A stretch of 27,508 bases of DNA from Hydrogenovibrio sp. UBA650 (GTDB taxonomy: Bacteria; Pseudomonadota; Gammaproteobacteria; Thiomicrospirales; Thiomicrospiraceae). The notes under the pieces are model-generated. The model saw only the letters and a program-made list of their open reading frames with translations, did not search any database and was not told the DNA's origin. The DNA lies in assembly GCA_002299245.1 (NCBI GenBank), contig DBOI01000102.1:1-27508 (forward strand). The letters are read 5' to 3'. Below are positions 1 through 7,515 of this stretch, one piece after another. The translations under genes were made by a program, and so were the position numbers. Within the stretch, counting starts at the first letter, position 1. The number at the start of each line of letters is the position of its first letter.

Positions 1-175
1 TTGAGTGTGCCATGCTGATAGGAATACTCGTTTAGGTTCTGTCATGCATTGAAAAATGGCGTAATATATGAATCAGCGCTATAAATACAAGAAGTGTTTT
101 GGCTGTGATAAAGCGGTTTTAGTATGCTTTATAGGGTGAGTAGACAGTTAAGTGCCCGGTATAACCATCGAGATT

Positions 176-193
176 AATTAGAGATATCTAATT
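176..193. repeat. 18-bp perfect inverted repeat upstream of the first polymerase-family gene
   Basis: The arms AATTAGA and TCTAATT are separated by GATA, giving a perfect 7-bp dyad about 75 bases before the start at 268. It could be an operator for a regulator of the gene at 268. AT-rich dyads also arise by chance, and no poly-T tract follows. The rest of 1-267 contains no gene that I can recognise and no convincing promoter. Confidence 0.3.
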
Positions 194-267
194 GATTGAA
201 GATGAGTCTACGGTGAGCGGTTGAAAGTATTAACCAAAATTCATTTAATTCACAAAAACAAAATACT

Positions 268-1647
268 ATGAAAACTCTAGCAGAAAACAAACACGCCTAT
301 CTTGATCGGTTCATTATATTTTTTATTTTGTTTTTAATCTTTTGGGCGCCCATTCCCCTTGGAAGTAATCGTGATTGGTCTGCTGCTTTTTTGATTATAT
401 TAATTAGTTTTGCCGGTCTAATTTGGGGCGTTGGTTTAGTTTTTCGCTCTAACCCCTTAAAGAATGAATCCTTAAGGCCCGCTTTGTTTATGTTTGGTCT
501 CTTGGTTTTTAGTCAGATATGGGTAGCTTTTCAGTGGCTGTTTGGATTAAGCGCTAACCCCGGAGCGACTTTCAAGTATTTGATGTTGGGGGCTTCTTAT
601 GCCCTGTTGTTCTTAATGATCGTGGTTGTTTTCAATACCAGGAAGCGATTAAACCTTCTCATCATCACGTTAATCATCAGCGGGACTTTTCAGGCCTTCT
701 GGGGAGCGTCTATGGTTCTGTCAGGTATTGAGTGGTTATTTGGAATTCCAAAAGAACACTATCTAGATAAAGCGACAGGTACCTATGTCAACAGAAACCA
801 TTTGGCTGGGTACTTGGAAATGACAATTGCACTGAGTATTGGCTATATGTTGGCTTATAGAGAGGGCAAGGACCTTACTTGGAGAGGGGCTTTTGAGTTG
901 CTTTTAAGTAATAAGGTTTTGGTTCGCCTAGCCATTATTATTATGGTGATTGGCTTGGTGATGTCTCAGTCAAGAATGGGAAATACCGCTTTTGTTGTCA
1001 GTCTGGTGCTAGTAGGTTTTCTATTTATATTGACGTTTAAAAAGCACCGTAAAAGAAACCTTGCCATTCTACTTAGTTTTATTGTGATAGATGTCTTAAT
1101 TATTAGTCAGTATTTTGGATTGGAGCGCTTAAAAGACCGTTTAGTAAATACAGAGGTAAGTATTTCTCAAAATTCAGGACAGCTGGTGTTTGACATTAAT
1201 GACTTAAGAGGTATGGCCTTCAATAGCTCTATTCCGCTGGCTCAAGAAAAAGCATTTACTGGCCATGGTGCGGGTAGCTTTGAAGTTGTTTTTATAAGTC
1301 ATGCGGGACCTGATTTTGGCGGGTATTTTAAACATGCTCACAACGATTACATTCAGTTCTGGGTTGAGTTCGGTCTGATAGGAAGCCTTCCGTTGTTAGC
1401 CTTTGTCTCTTTGTCCCTTTATTTGGCTGTTCGAGCTCTGAGAGAAAAGCACTCATACTATAGAAGTGGAATCGGAATAGGGGCTTCAATGGCGATTTTG
1501 GCGATTTTGATTCACTCTTTTAGCGACTTTAACTTACAAATTCCCGCGAATGCAATGACGTTTATTGTCGTTTGTGCAATAGCGGTCATAACTTATGTAC
1601 ATAAGCTTAGACGCCCAAGAATAAAGAAAGTAGAGGATCAATTCTAG
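268..1647 (+). CDS. O-antigen polymerase/ligase family membrane protein (Wzy/WaaL-like)
   Basis: This is a 459-residue polytopic inner-membrane protein with roughly ten to twelve hydrophobic segments. It has the architecture of the O-antigen ligase/polymerase family (Wzy_C). A long, less hydrophobic loop lies in the C-terminal third. It carries the family-typical stretch GHGAGSF followed by HAHNDYIQFWVEFG, and then the last membrane helices. Family members either polymerise undecaprenyl-linked repeat units in the periplasm or ligate glycans to an acceptor, and sequence alone does not separate the two roles. It is a single-gene unit, convergent with the WcaJ-like gene. No clear Shine-Dalgarno sequence precedes the ATG. 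A second member of the family lies at 7516, so the two may divide polymerase and ligase work. Confidence 0.88.
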   Translation: MKTLAENKHAYLDRFIIFFILFLIFWAPIPLGSNRDWSAAFLIILISFAGLIWGVGLVFRSNPLKNESLRPALFMFGLLVFSQIWVAFQWLFGLSANPGATFKYLMLGASYALLFLMIVVVFNTRKRLNLLIITLIISGTFQAFWGASMVLSGIEWLFGIPKEHYLDKATGTYVNRNHLAGYLEMTIALSIGYMLAYREGKDLTWRGAFELLLSNKVLVRLAIIIMVIGLVMSQSRMGNTAFVVSLVLVGFLFILTFKKHRKRNLAILLSFIVIDVLIISQYFGLERLKDRLVNTEVSISQNSGQLVFDINDLRGMAFNSSIPLAQEKAFTGHGAGSFEVVFISHAGPDFGGYFKHAHNDYIQFWVEFGLIGSLPLLAFVSLSLYLAVRALREKHSYYRSGIGIGASMAILAILIHSFSDFNLQIPANAMTFIVVCAIAVITYVHKLRRPRIKKVEDQF

Positions 1648-1698
1648 AGTTACCGATTACGAGACAAATTAGCGGTTACTCTAGATGTACTGCGATTA

Positions 1699-1725
1699 TT
1701 TGTTCCAGCTCTTGGCAGGAACAAA
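1699..1725. repeat. 8-bp perfect inverted repeat between convergent genes
   Basis: TTTGTTCC (1699-1706) and GGAACAAA (1718-1725) form an 8-bp stem around an 11-base loop, between the convergent genes ending at 1647 and 1800. Neither strand has a poly-T tract right after it, so it is not a canonical intrinsic terminator. It may be a processing or pausing hairpin. Confidence 0.35.
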
Positions 1726-1748
1726 GATCAAGATGTGGTTTGTTGGTG

Positions 1749-1769
1749 GACTTTTAAAGTCTATTTTTT
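1749..1769 (+). terminator. Weak intrinsic terminator candidate after the first polymerase-family gene
   Basis: GACTTTTAAAGTC (1749-1761) is a short dyad giving a stem of about 5 bp. TATTTTTT follows directly at 1762-1769. The stem is short and AT-rich, so termination would be inefficient. It is the only dyad with a T-tract in this convergent gap. Confidence 0.4.
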
Positions 1770-1799
1770 AGTGGGGCAGCTAAATTTAAGATTACCTGT

Positions 1800-3197
1800 C
1801 TAATAAGCGTTCTTGTTTATAAAGCCTTTAAACAAGGTGAGGAAAATAATTTGAACATCCCACCATAGACTCCAGTTACGAATATACTGAAGATCATATT
1901 CCACTCTCTTTTCCATTTTATCAACAGTATCCGTTTCACCGCGCCAGCCATTCACTTGAGCCCAGCCTGTAATACCGGGTTTAACTTTATGCCTTAGCAT
2001 ATAGTAATCGACCATTTTTCTATATTCTTCGTTGTGTGCAACGGCGTGTGGCCGAGGCCCGACAACAGACATGCTTCCAAGTAATACATTAATAAATTGA
2101 GGTAGCTCGTCTAGTGAGGTACGTCTTAAAAAGTTTCCAATAGGGGTGATACGAGTATCATTTTTGGTTGCTTGAACAACTTTATCGGAGTTTTCCATTA
2201 CCTTCATTGAGCGAAACTTAAAGACATCAATTTGTTCACCATTTAGACCATATCGGTGCTGTTTAAATAGAACAGGCCCTCTGGATGTTAGCTTAACGAG
2301 TAATGCGATCACTAATAGGATAGGTGAAATGAAAATCAGCACGGACAGGCTGAAGAGTATATCAAATGCGCGTTTATAAAATTCTTGGCTACCGGTAATC
2401 GGTGACTCGAAAACACTGATGGTGTCCATGTGACCCAAGCTGCCAACATTACCGTGCATTAAAGTACTCATTAGGAAGTCAGGCACCATAAATACATTGA
2501 CGGTGGAGTCACTCAGCTGGTGAATAATTCTTGCAATTCGGTTCTCGGCAATCATAGGAAGACAGATATAGATACTGTCGATTTCACCGGACTGAGCGAG
2601 TTCTAAAGCGTCGTTGACCGAACCTTTTAAATGGCCTAGATCACCCGATAGTCTGTCAGGGTCTCTATCATCATAAAACCCTATAAAATCAAGGCCTAGT
2701 TCTGGATATCTATTCACTTGGTTAAGCAGGGTTTTTCCCGTTGGGGTAAACCCGATGATGGCTATTTTTCTAAGATTGATCCCTTGCTTGTAGAGTCTTT
2801 TCTTGGTGTAACGATATAAAATACGCCATATGATTAACCCAAATAAAGACAATACGTACCAGCTAATGACAATAAATCTAGAAAAGGTTTCCCCTTCTTT
2901 TAGAACGAATAGCAGGGTGGTAACAAATAAGAAGCTTAATGAAACAACCGCAAAAACAATCATTGCTCGGTGTGTGAACCTGCCAAGTCGGAGTTTTCGA
3001 TATAGCTGAGCAGATTCAGCCAGAAACAAAAAAGCAGAGACAGTAAATGTTAAAAGTAATAGATAATCTTTACCAAAGCTAATCTTGTGGATTGCCATCA
3101 CGATTAACAGTGAAAGAATAAGAACAATAATATCGACGACTCGAAAAATAAACGGGGCACTTTCGTTAGTTCTTAGACCTGTAGTATTATTCTCCAT
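1800..3197 (-). CDS. wcaJ: Undecaprenyl-phosphate hexose-1-phosphate transferase (WcaJ-like priming enzyme)
   Basis: It transfers hexose-1-phosphate, most likely glucose, from UDP-sugar to undecaprenyl phosphate, the first step of the repeat unit. The 465-residue protein has four N-terminal membrane helices (about residues 17-130). A cytoplasmic NAD-binding-like CoA_binding_3 region follows (about 142-260), then a hydrophobic segment at about 278-302, and then the catalytic bacterial sugar transferase domain. Diagnostic motifs are FKFRSMKV (327-333), the DE pair in SLDELPQ (361-367), VGPRP (379-383) and KPGITGWAQVNGWRGET (406-422). The tryptophan-rich IRNWSLWWD near the C-terminus is typical of glucose-type family members. 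The start is supported by AGAGG about 5 bases upstream of the ATG. It is the last gene of the leftward unit, 110 bases after galE. Specificity for glucose over galactose is inferred from similarity. Confidence 0.93.
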   Translation of the reverse strand: MENNTTGLRTNESAPFIFRVVDIIVLILSLLIVMAIHKISFGKDYLLLLTFTVSAFLFLAESAQLYRKLRLGRFTHRAMIVFAVVSLSFLFVTTLLFVLKEGETFSRFIVISWYVLSLFGLIIWRILYRYTKKRLYKQGINLRKIAIIGFTPTGKTLLNQVNRYPELGLDFIGFYDDRDPDRLSGDLGHLKGSVNDALELAQSGEIDSIYICLPMIAENRIARIIHQLSDSTVNVFMVPDFLMSTLMHGNVGSLGHMDTISVFESPITGSQEFYKRAFDILFSLSVLIFISPILLVIALLVKLTSRGPVLFKQHRYGLNGEQIDVFKFRSMKVMENSDKVVQATKNDTRITPIGNFLRRTSLDELPQFINVLLGSMSVVGPRPHAVAHNEEYRKMVDYYMLRHKVKPGITGWAQVNGWRGETDTVDKMEKRVEYDLQYIRNWSLWWDVQIIFLTLFKGFINKNAY

Positions 3198-3307
3198 CTC
3201 GACCTCTATTATTGTAGATTAATGTCCAAATCCCTTATGGATCATTACGATCTACTATTATAAATAATATAATTGCTTAGTTATTAAGATTCATTCAAAA
3301 AGCAATT

Positions 3308-4303
3308 TTAATTTAATTTTATAATTTGTTTTTCCCAATTCCAAGCGTGTTCAACAATGATTTTTAATTGATCAAACTTTGGTTCCCATTGAAGTGTTGC
3401 TTGAGCGAGTTTTGAATCGGCTACTAAGATGGCTGGATCGCCTTGTCTGCGTTCACCATCTTTGACGGTCAGATTATAACCGTCTCTTTCGACGACTTCT
3501 TTGACAACATCGATAACTTCTTGAACAGAGAACCCTTTGCCATTGCCTAAATTGAATGCAAATGCACCAGCGTGACTTTGTTCGGTGATGTAGTTCAGTG
3601 CCTGCGCATGGGCAGAGCACAAATCATTGATATGAATATAATCGCGAATACAGGTTCCATCCTCTGTAGGATAGTCTCTACCAAATACTGTGATGTCTTG
3701 TCTTCGCCCGGATGCGGCCTGCAAAATAAGCGGAATTAAATGTGTTTCCGGATCGTGCAATTCCCCGATTTCTCCCTCTGGATCGGCTCCACATGCATTG
3801 AAATAACGCAGTGATACTGAGTGTAGTCCGTATGCTGAATGGTAGTCTTTTAGAATTCTTTCTACCATCAACTTAGTTGAGCCGTATGGATTAATAGGGT
3901 TTTGAGGGTGGTTTTCATCTATGGGCGAGTAGCTAGGCTCGCCAAAAGTAGCGGCCGTAGATGAAAAGATGAAATGCTTAACATGGTGGCGCACCATGAC
4001 ATCAAGTAAGTTTTGGGTGTTGCTGACATTGTTTCTGTAGTACTTAGAAGGGTTTTGCATGGACTCACCAACCAGACTGTTGGCGGCAAAGTGCATGACC
4101 CCATCGAACTTGTGTTCAATGAAAATATTTTCTAGCAAATTAACATCCGCTAAGTCACCAATAATCAAAGTACCGTATTTAACTGACTCTCTAAAGCCGG
4201 TAGATAAATTGTCTAAAACAACCACATCATATCCGTCACTGGCTAGCATCTTTACCATGTGAGAGCCAATATAACCTGCACCACCAACAACCAGAACCTT
4301 CAC
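3308..4303 (-). CDS. galE: UDP-glucose 4-epimerase
   Basis: It interconverts UDP-glucose and UDP-galactose in the cytoplasm, supplying UDP-galactose to the glycosyltransferases. The 331-residue extended short-chain dehydrogenase has the NAD-binding GGAGYIGSH at residues 7-15, a serine/threonine cluster SSTAATFG at 114-121, and the catalytic YxxxK at Y140/K144. The NPYGSTK context and the later RYFNACGADPEG motif are typical of GalE. Length is normal for the family. The start is GTG at 4303, and its GTGA overlaps the TGA stop of the preceding phosphohexomutase gene. This suggests translational coupling and matching expression of the two precursor enzymes. A UDP-GlcNAc/GalNAc epimerase activity cannot be excluded from sequence. 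Confidence 0.95.
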   Translation of the reverse strand: MKVLVVGGAGYIGSHMVKMLASDGYDVVVLDNLSTGFRESVKYGTLIIGDLADVNLLENIFIEHKFDGVMHFAANSLVGESMQNPSKYYRNNVSNTQNLLDVMVRHHVKHFIFSSTAATFGEPSYSPIDENHPQNPINPYGSTKLMVERILKDYHSAYGLHSVSLRYFNACGADPEGEIGELHDPETHLIPLILQAASGRRQDITVFGRDYPTEDGTCIRDYIHINDLCSAHAQALNYITEQSHAGAFAFNLGNGKGFSVQEVIDVVKEVVERDGYNLTVKDGERRQGDPAILVADSKLAQATLQWEPKFDQLKIIVEHAWNWEKQIIKLN

Positions 4304-5655
4304 TTTATAATCCCCTCAACTTCTTTAATTTTTTCTTCAATCAGAGACTTATTTGCCCGACTTTCTATATTCAATCGAAAATATTGCTCCGTATTAGATG
4401 GTCTGACATTCATGCGCCAATTTCCAAAGTCAAGACTCACGCCATCAGTTTTGTCCACCTCAGGAGATGCGTCTTTAAAATGGGCTTCAATCTTATCAAG
4501 AGTCGATTCTATATTTTCAACTTTATAGTTTAACTCACCGCTACAGGGATAAGCCTGCCTTCTGTCTTCGACGAGTGAAGACAGGCTTTTCCCAGAAGTT
4601 GAAATAACCTCTGAAATTAATAACCACGGAATCATGCCTGAATCTGAATAGGCAAAATCTTTGAAATAGTGGTGTGCTGACATTTCACCGCCATAAAGAG
4701 CCCCTTCTTTTCGCATACTCTCTTTCATAAAAGAGTGGCCTGTTTTAGATTGCACTGGTGTGCCCCCAGCCTGTTTGACTTGCTCTATGGTGTTCCAAGT
4801 TAACCTGGGATCATGAATTATTTTTGCTTTCCCATAACTTTCAATCAGAATTTTAGCCAATAAGCCTACTAAATAATACCCTTCTACGTAGTCGCCGTTC
4901 TCGTCAAAAAGAAAGCAGCGATCAAAATCGCCATCCCAAGCCACGCCAAAATCGGCTTGATGGTTTTTTACCGCCTGAGATGTGACATATCTGTTTTCTG
5001 GAAGCAGAGGGTTTGGAACCCCGTTCGGAAAATTACCGTCTGGCTCTTGGTTAATCAAAATACAGTTAAAGGGTAGAAGCTCGATTAACTGCTTAATCAT
5101 GACGCCCGCAGAGCCATTTCCAGGATTTAGTACTATTTTTAAGGGGGTTAGATTTTCTTGGTTTATATAGGTTAATAGGTGGCTGATATAACTTTGTTTA
5201 TCAAATAGGGGGGTTATTTGACCAGGTTCGGAGGAGCAAGAGCCTAAGGCATTATGCAGAATTCTATATTCAATGTCCTTTAAGCCAGAATCACTTGAGA
5301 TAGGTTTAGCCCCTTTTGAAACCAGTTTCATTCCATTGTAATTCTTTGGATTGTGGCTTGCGGTGACCATAATACCGCCATCTGCTTTATTTCGAGAGGT
5401 GTGAAAGTAGACCTCTTCGGTGCCGCATAGGCCAATGTCGAGGACGTCGGCTCCAGCTTCCGTGATGCCTTTTTTTAAGGCATTTGCCAGTTTTTCACTG
5501 TCGAGACGAATGTCATGCCCGACCACAACCGTTTTTGCTGTTAACTCCGATACAAATGTTCGCCCAATTTTATATGCCAAATTTTCATTTAAGCTCTCAG
5601 GGACTTTTCCTCTTATATCGTAAGCTTTAAAACACTCGAGATTTGATTGAGACAT
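4300..5655 (-). CDS. manB: Phosphomannomutase/phosphoglucomutase
   Basis: This alpha-D-phosphohexomutase interconverts hexose-6-phosphate and hexose-1-phosphate (mannose and/or glucose) for nucleotide-sugar synthesis. The four-domain, 451-residue protein shows the active-site phosphoserine loop TASHNPKNYNG with S100, and the metal loop DGDFDR at 241-246. The sugar-recognition loop GEMSAHHYF is at 323-331, and the phosphate-binding RPSNTEQYFR lies near the C-terminus. The GEMSAHHYF loop is the form found in dual-specificity PMM/PGM (AlgC/ManB type). No mannose-1-phosphate guanylyltransferase or GalU lies in this window, so the product may be used by enzymes encoded elsewhere. Its stop overlaps the galE start. 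The symbol is by family; algC/pgm is an equally valid name. Confidence 0.92.
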   Translation of the reverse strand: MSQSNLECFKAYDIRGKVPESLNENLAYKIGRTFVSELTAKTVVVGHDIRLDSEKLANALKKGITEAGADVLDIGLCGTEEVYFHTSRNKADGGIMVTASHNPKNYNGMKLVSKGAKPISSDSGLKDIEYRILHNALGSCSSEPGQITPLFDKQSYISHLLTYINQENLTPLKIVLNPGNGSAGVMIKQLIELLPFNCILINQEPDGNFPNGVPNPLLPENRYVTSQAVKNHQADFGVAWDGDFDRCFLFDENGDYVEGYYLVGLLAKILIESYGKAKIIHDPRLTWNTIEQVKQAGGTPVQSKTGHSFMKESMRKEGALYGGEMSAHHYFKDFAYSDSGMIPWLLISEVISTSGKSLSSLVEDRRQAYPCSGELNYKVENIESTLDKIEAHFKDASPEVDKTDGVSLDFGNWRMNVRPSNTEQYFRLNIESRANKSLIEEKIKEVEGIIK

Positions 5656-5679
5656 GGTTCTTTCTATTAATTTGATTCA

Positions 5680-6396
5680 TTATTTTTTCTTGATCAGCTG
5701 GAAGAAAAAAAACGGTATACCAATAACATAACGCTTAAAGAGGCGGCGCGGTTCATTCATTAGTCTATATAGCCATTCCAGTGATAAGGTTCTAAATATC
5801 TTAGGAGCTCGTTTAACTTTGCCCGCTTTAAAGTCGATAATAGCCCCGCCACAAATAATAATTCCGGAACCTTGTATGTTTTTTTGAATCTCATAGGCCA
5901 GCTGTTCTTGTTTGGGCATGCCCATTGCCAAGATGATCACATTTTTTACGGTTGGCTCGATATTGTGCTGTAAAAAATCAAGGTAGTCTTTATGCTCTTT
6001 AAAACCATCTAGCATCTTGTAATTGCGGTCTGTTAATAGGTTTTCAGCCCCTTTTTCTAACCATGGCGACTCAGTACCAAAAACAAAATAGTTGGCTTCA
6101 TAGTCAATACTATCAACAATGAGTGGAATTAAATCTGTGCCGTTTAAGTTGTCGCTGTTTTGGATACCAAGGAGTTTATTGGCCAGTTTTATACCAATGC
6201 CGTCCCGCAGTAAGAGGGTAATTTTACTGAAGTAAAGTTCTGTATCTGAATTAGAGGCAATTAGGTTGAAGCCATGTTGATTCAAAAAACCGATGCTGAT
6301 AAAACCGTCGTTTTGTCGCTGGATTTTTTGGGTGTATTCAATGGCCTCTTTTTCAGTTATGTTATGGACGAGACCAAGTATTTCGGTTGATTTCAT
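5680..6396 (-). CDS. WecG/TagA/CpsF-family glycosyltransferase
   Basis: This GT26-type enzyme adds an early sugar, often a ManNAc derivative or other hexose, to the lipid-linked primer at the inner face of the cytoplasmic membrane. Family hallmarks are LNQHGFN near the N-terminus, the RDGIGI stretch with the conserved aspartate, NGTDLI, MGMPKQE, and the C-terminal APKIFRTLSLEWLYRLMNEP region followed by RRLFKRY. I chose ATG 6396 (238 residues). An in-frame TTG at 6405 would add three residues. The AAAGG ribosome-binding sequence, which overlaps the GH5 stop, lies 12 bases before the ATG and only 3 before the TTG, so the start is uncertain. Its position just after the GH5 gene and before manB implies one transcript. 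The sugar donor cannot be read from sequence. Confidence 0.9.
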   Translation of the reverse strand: MKSTEILGLVHNITEKEAIEYTQKIQRQNDGFISIGFLNQHGFNLIASNSDTELYFSKITLLLRDGIGIKLANKLLGIQNSDNLNGTDLIPLIVDSIDYEANYFVFGTESPWLEKGAENLLTDRNYKMLDGFKEHKDYLDFLQHNIEPTVKNVIILAMGMPKQEQLAYEIQKNIQGSGIIICGGAIIDFKAGKVKRAPKIFRTLSLEWLYRLMNEPRRLFKRYVIGIPFFFFQLIKKK

Positions 6397-6411
6397 GTTT
6401 ATCAAAAGCCT

Positions 6412-7482
6412 TTAAGAATCCGTTAGCGCGTTCAACATTTCCTTATTCCAGCGACTGGTTCTAGAGTTATATGCGCCGAACTGTCCTGAAAAATTCCAAT
6501 ATATCCAGTTTATATTGTGTTCCTTGAATAGTTGAATGTTCTTTTTAATATATTCAACTTTGTGTTCATTGTCGGCAGACTTATGGACCCCAAATTCACC
6601 GACATAGATCGGGCGCTGTTGCCTTAAACTCCAGTCCTTGGCCTGAGAGATAACATTTGAAATTTTGTATTCCTGAATAAAGTTGCAACATGAAACGCCT
6701 TTTGGAAGGTTCATGGGTAAATAGGTCACGCCTTGGTGGGTAAAGTCGAAAGGCTCATAGACATGAACGGTTGTAATGATATTGGGGTCATCGGGAAGAA
6801 CCAACTTATCGAGCATTTTTGCCGAGTTCCAAGAGGCAGGGCCGAATGCCAGAATGCGGTTTGGGTCATTGCGTCTTATTATGTCAGTGACATTTTCAAT
6901 TAATTGATTCCATTGTTCTGCTTTTAGCTGATTGTTAGGTTCATTTAGAGGCTCAAAGATAAGCTTGTGGGGGTGGTTCTTAAAATAGTCAGAAAGCTGT
7001 TTCCAAATACTATAAAAGCGTGGAATAACGTCATTCGGTTCAACTTCGTACTCTCCTCGCTCAAGTTCATTGCCGTAAATTTGATTATAGCCATGCAGGT
7101 TTATAATGACGGTCATGTCTTTGTTTAAAAATGCTTTAACAATGCCGCCTATTCTCTCCAAAAAGTCTCTTTCAATTTCTGCGTTTTGATCTTCAGAAGC
7201 GAAGTTGGACCACCTGACAGGAATCCTCACGGTTGAAAATTTGGATGAGATTTCGTCGACATATTTATCTTCATACAATTGCCGCCATGCGCCTTCGTAA
7301 GGCGCTTCAAAAATTTCTCCTAAATTAATGCCTTTGCCCATTTTGGCCACAATTTTACAAGTATCTTTCGTCACACTGCCACAAGCTTCCGTTTGTTGGC
7401 TAGCTGAAACATGCATTGGAACAACAAAGAAGAGCAATAAAGTGGCAATGCGCATAACAGATACGTATATAATGTTTTTCAT
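6412..7482 (-). CDS. Exported glycoside hydrolase family 5 (cellulase-like) enzyme
   Basis: This is a retaining endo-beta-glycosidase of clan GH-A. The 356-residue protein begins with a Sec signal peptide: basic MKN, a hydrophobic core at about residues 11-22, and an A-x-A-type site at about 25-27. A single TIM-barrel domain follows. Key residues are H130 in INLHGYN, the acid/base E181 in PLNEPN, H240/Y242 in TTVHVYEP, and the nucleophile E296 in YVGEFG. WIYWN near the end closes the barrel. No carbohydrate-binding module is visible. As the first gene of the leftward unit with WecG, ManB, GalE and WcaJ, it probably acts in the periplasm on the polymer made here, trimming or clearing stalled chains. 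The exact linkage cleaved is unknown. The start lies only 33 bases from the divergent gene at 7516. Confidence 0.9.
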   Translation of the reverse strand: MKNIIYVSVMRIATLLLFFVVPMHVSASQQTEACGSVTKDTCKIVAKMGKGINLGEIFEAPYEGAWRQLYEDKYVDEISSKFSTVRIPVRWSNFASEDQNAEIERDFLERIGGIVKAFLNKDMTVIINLHGYNQIYGNELERGEYEVEPNDVIPRFYSIWKQLSDYFKNHPHKLIFEPLNEPNNQLKAEQWNQLIENVTDIIRRNDPNRILAFGPASWNSAKMLDKLVLPDDPNIITTVHVYEPFDFTHQGVTYLPMNLPKGVSCCNFIQEYKISNVISQAKDWSLRQQRPIYVGEFGVHKSADNEHKVEYIKKNIQLFKEHNINWIYWNFSGQFGAYNSRTSRWNKEMLNALTDS

Positions 7483-7515
7483 AATTACACGATTATACGT
7501 ACAAAGTGTTGGGCG

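Noticed and set aside
100..114. Sigma54 promoter (GG and GC with 10 bases between)
   Set aside because: Only the GG-N10-GC skeleton and TGGC match; the rest of both elements departs from consensus.
1..267. JUMPstart/ops antitermination element
   Set aside because: I looked for the GGCGGTAG core typical of RfaH-controlled polysaccharide operons here and in the other gaps and did not find it.
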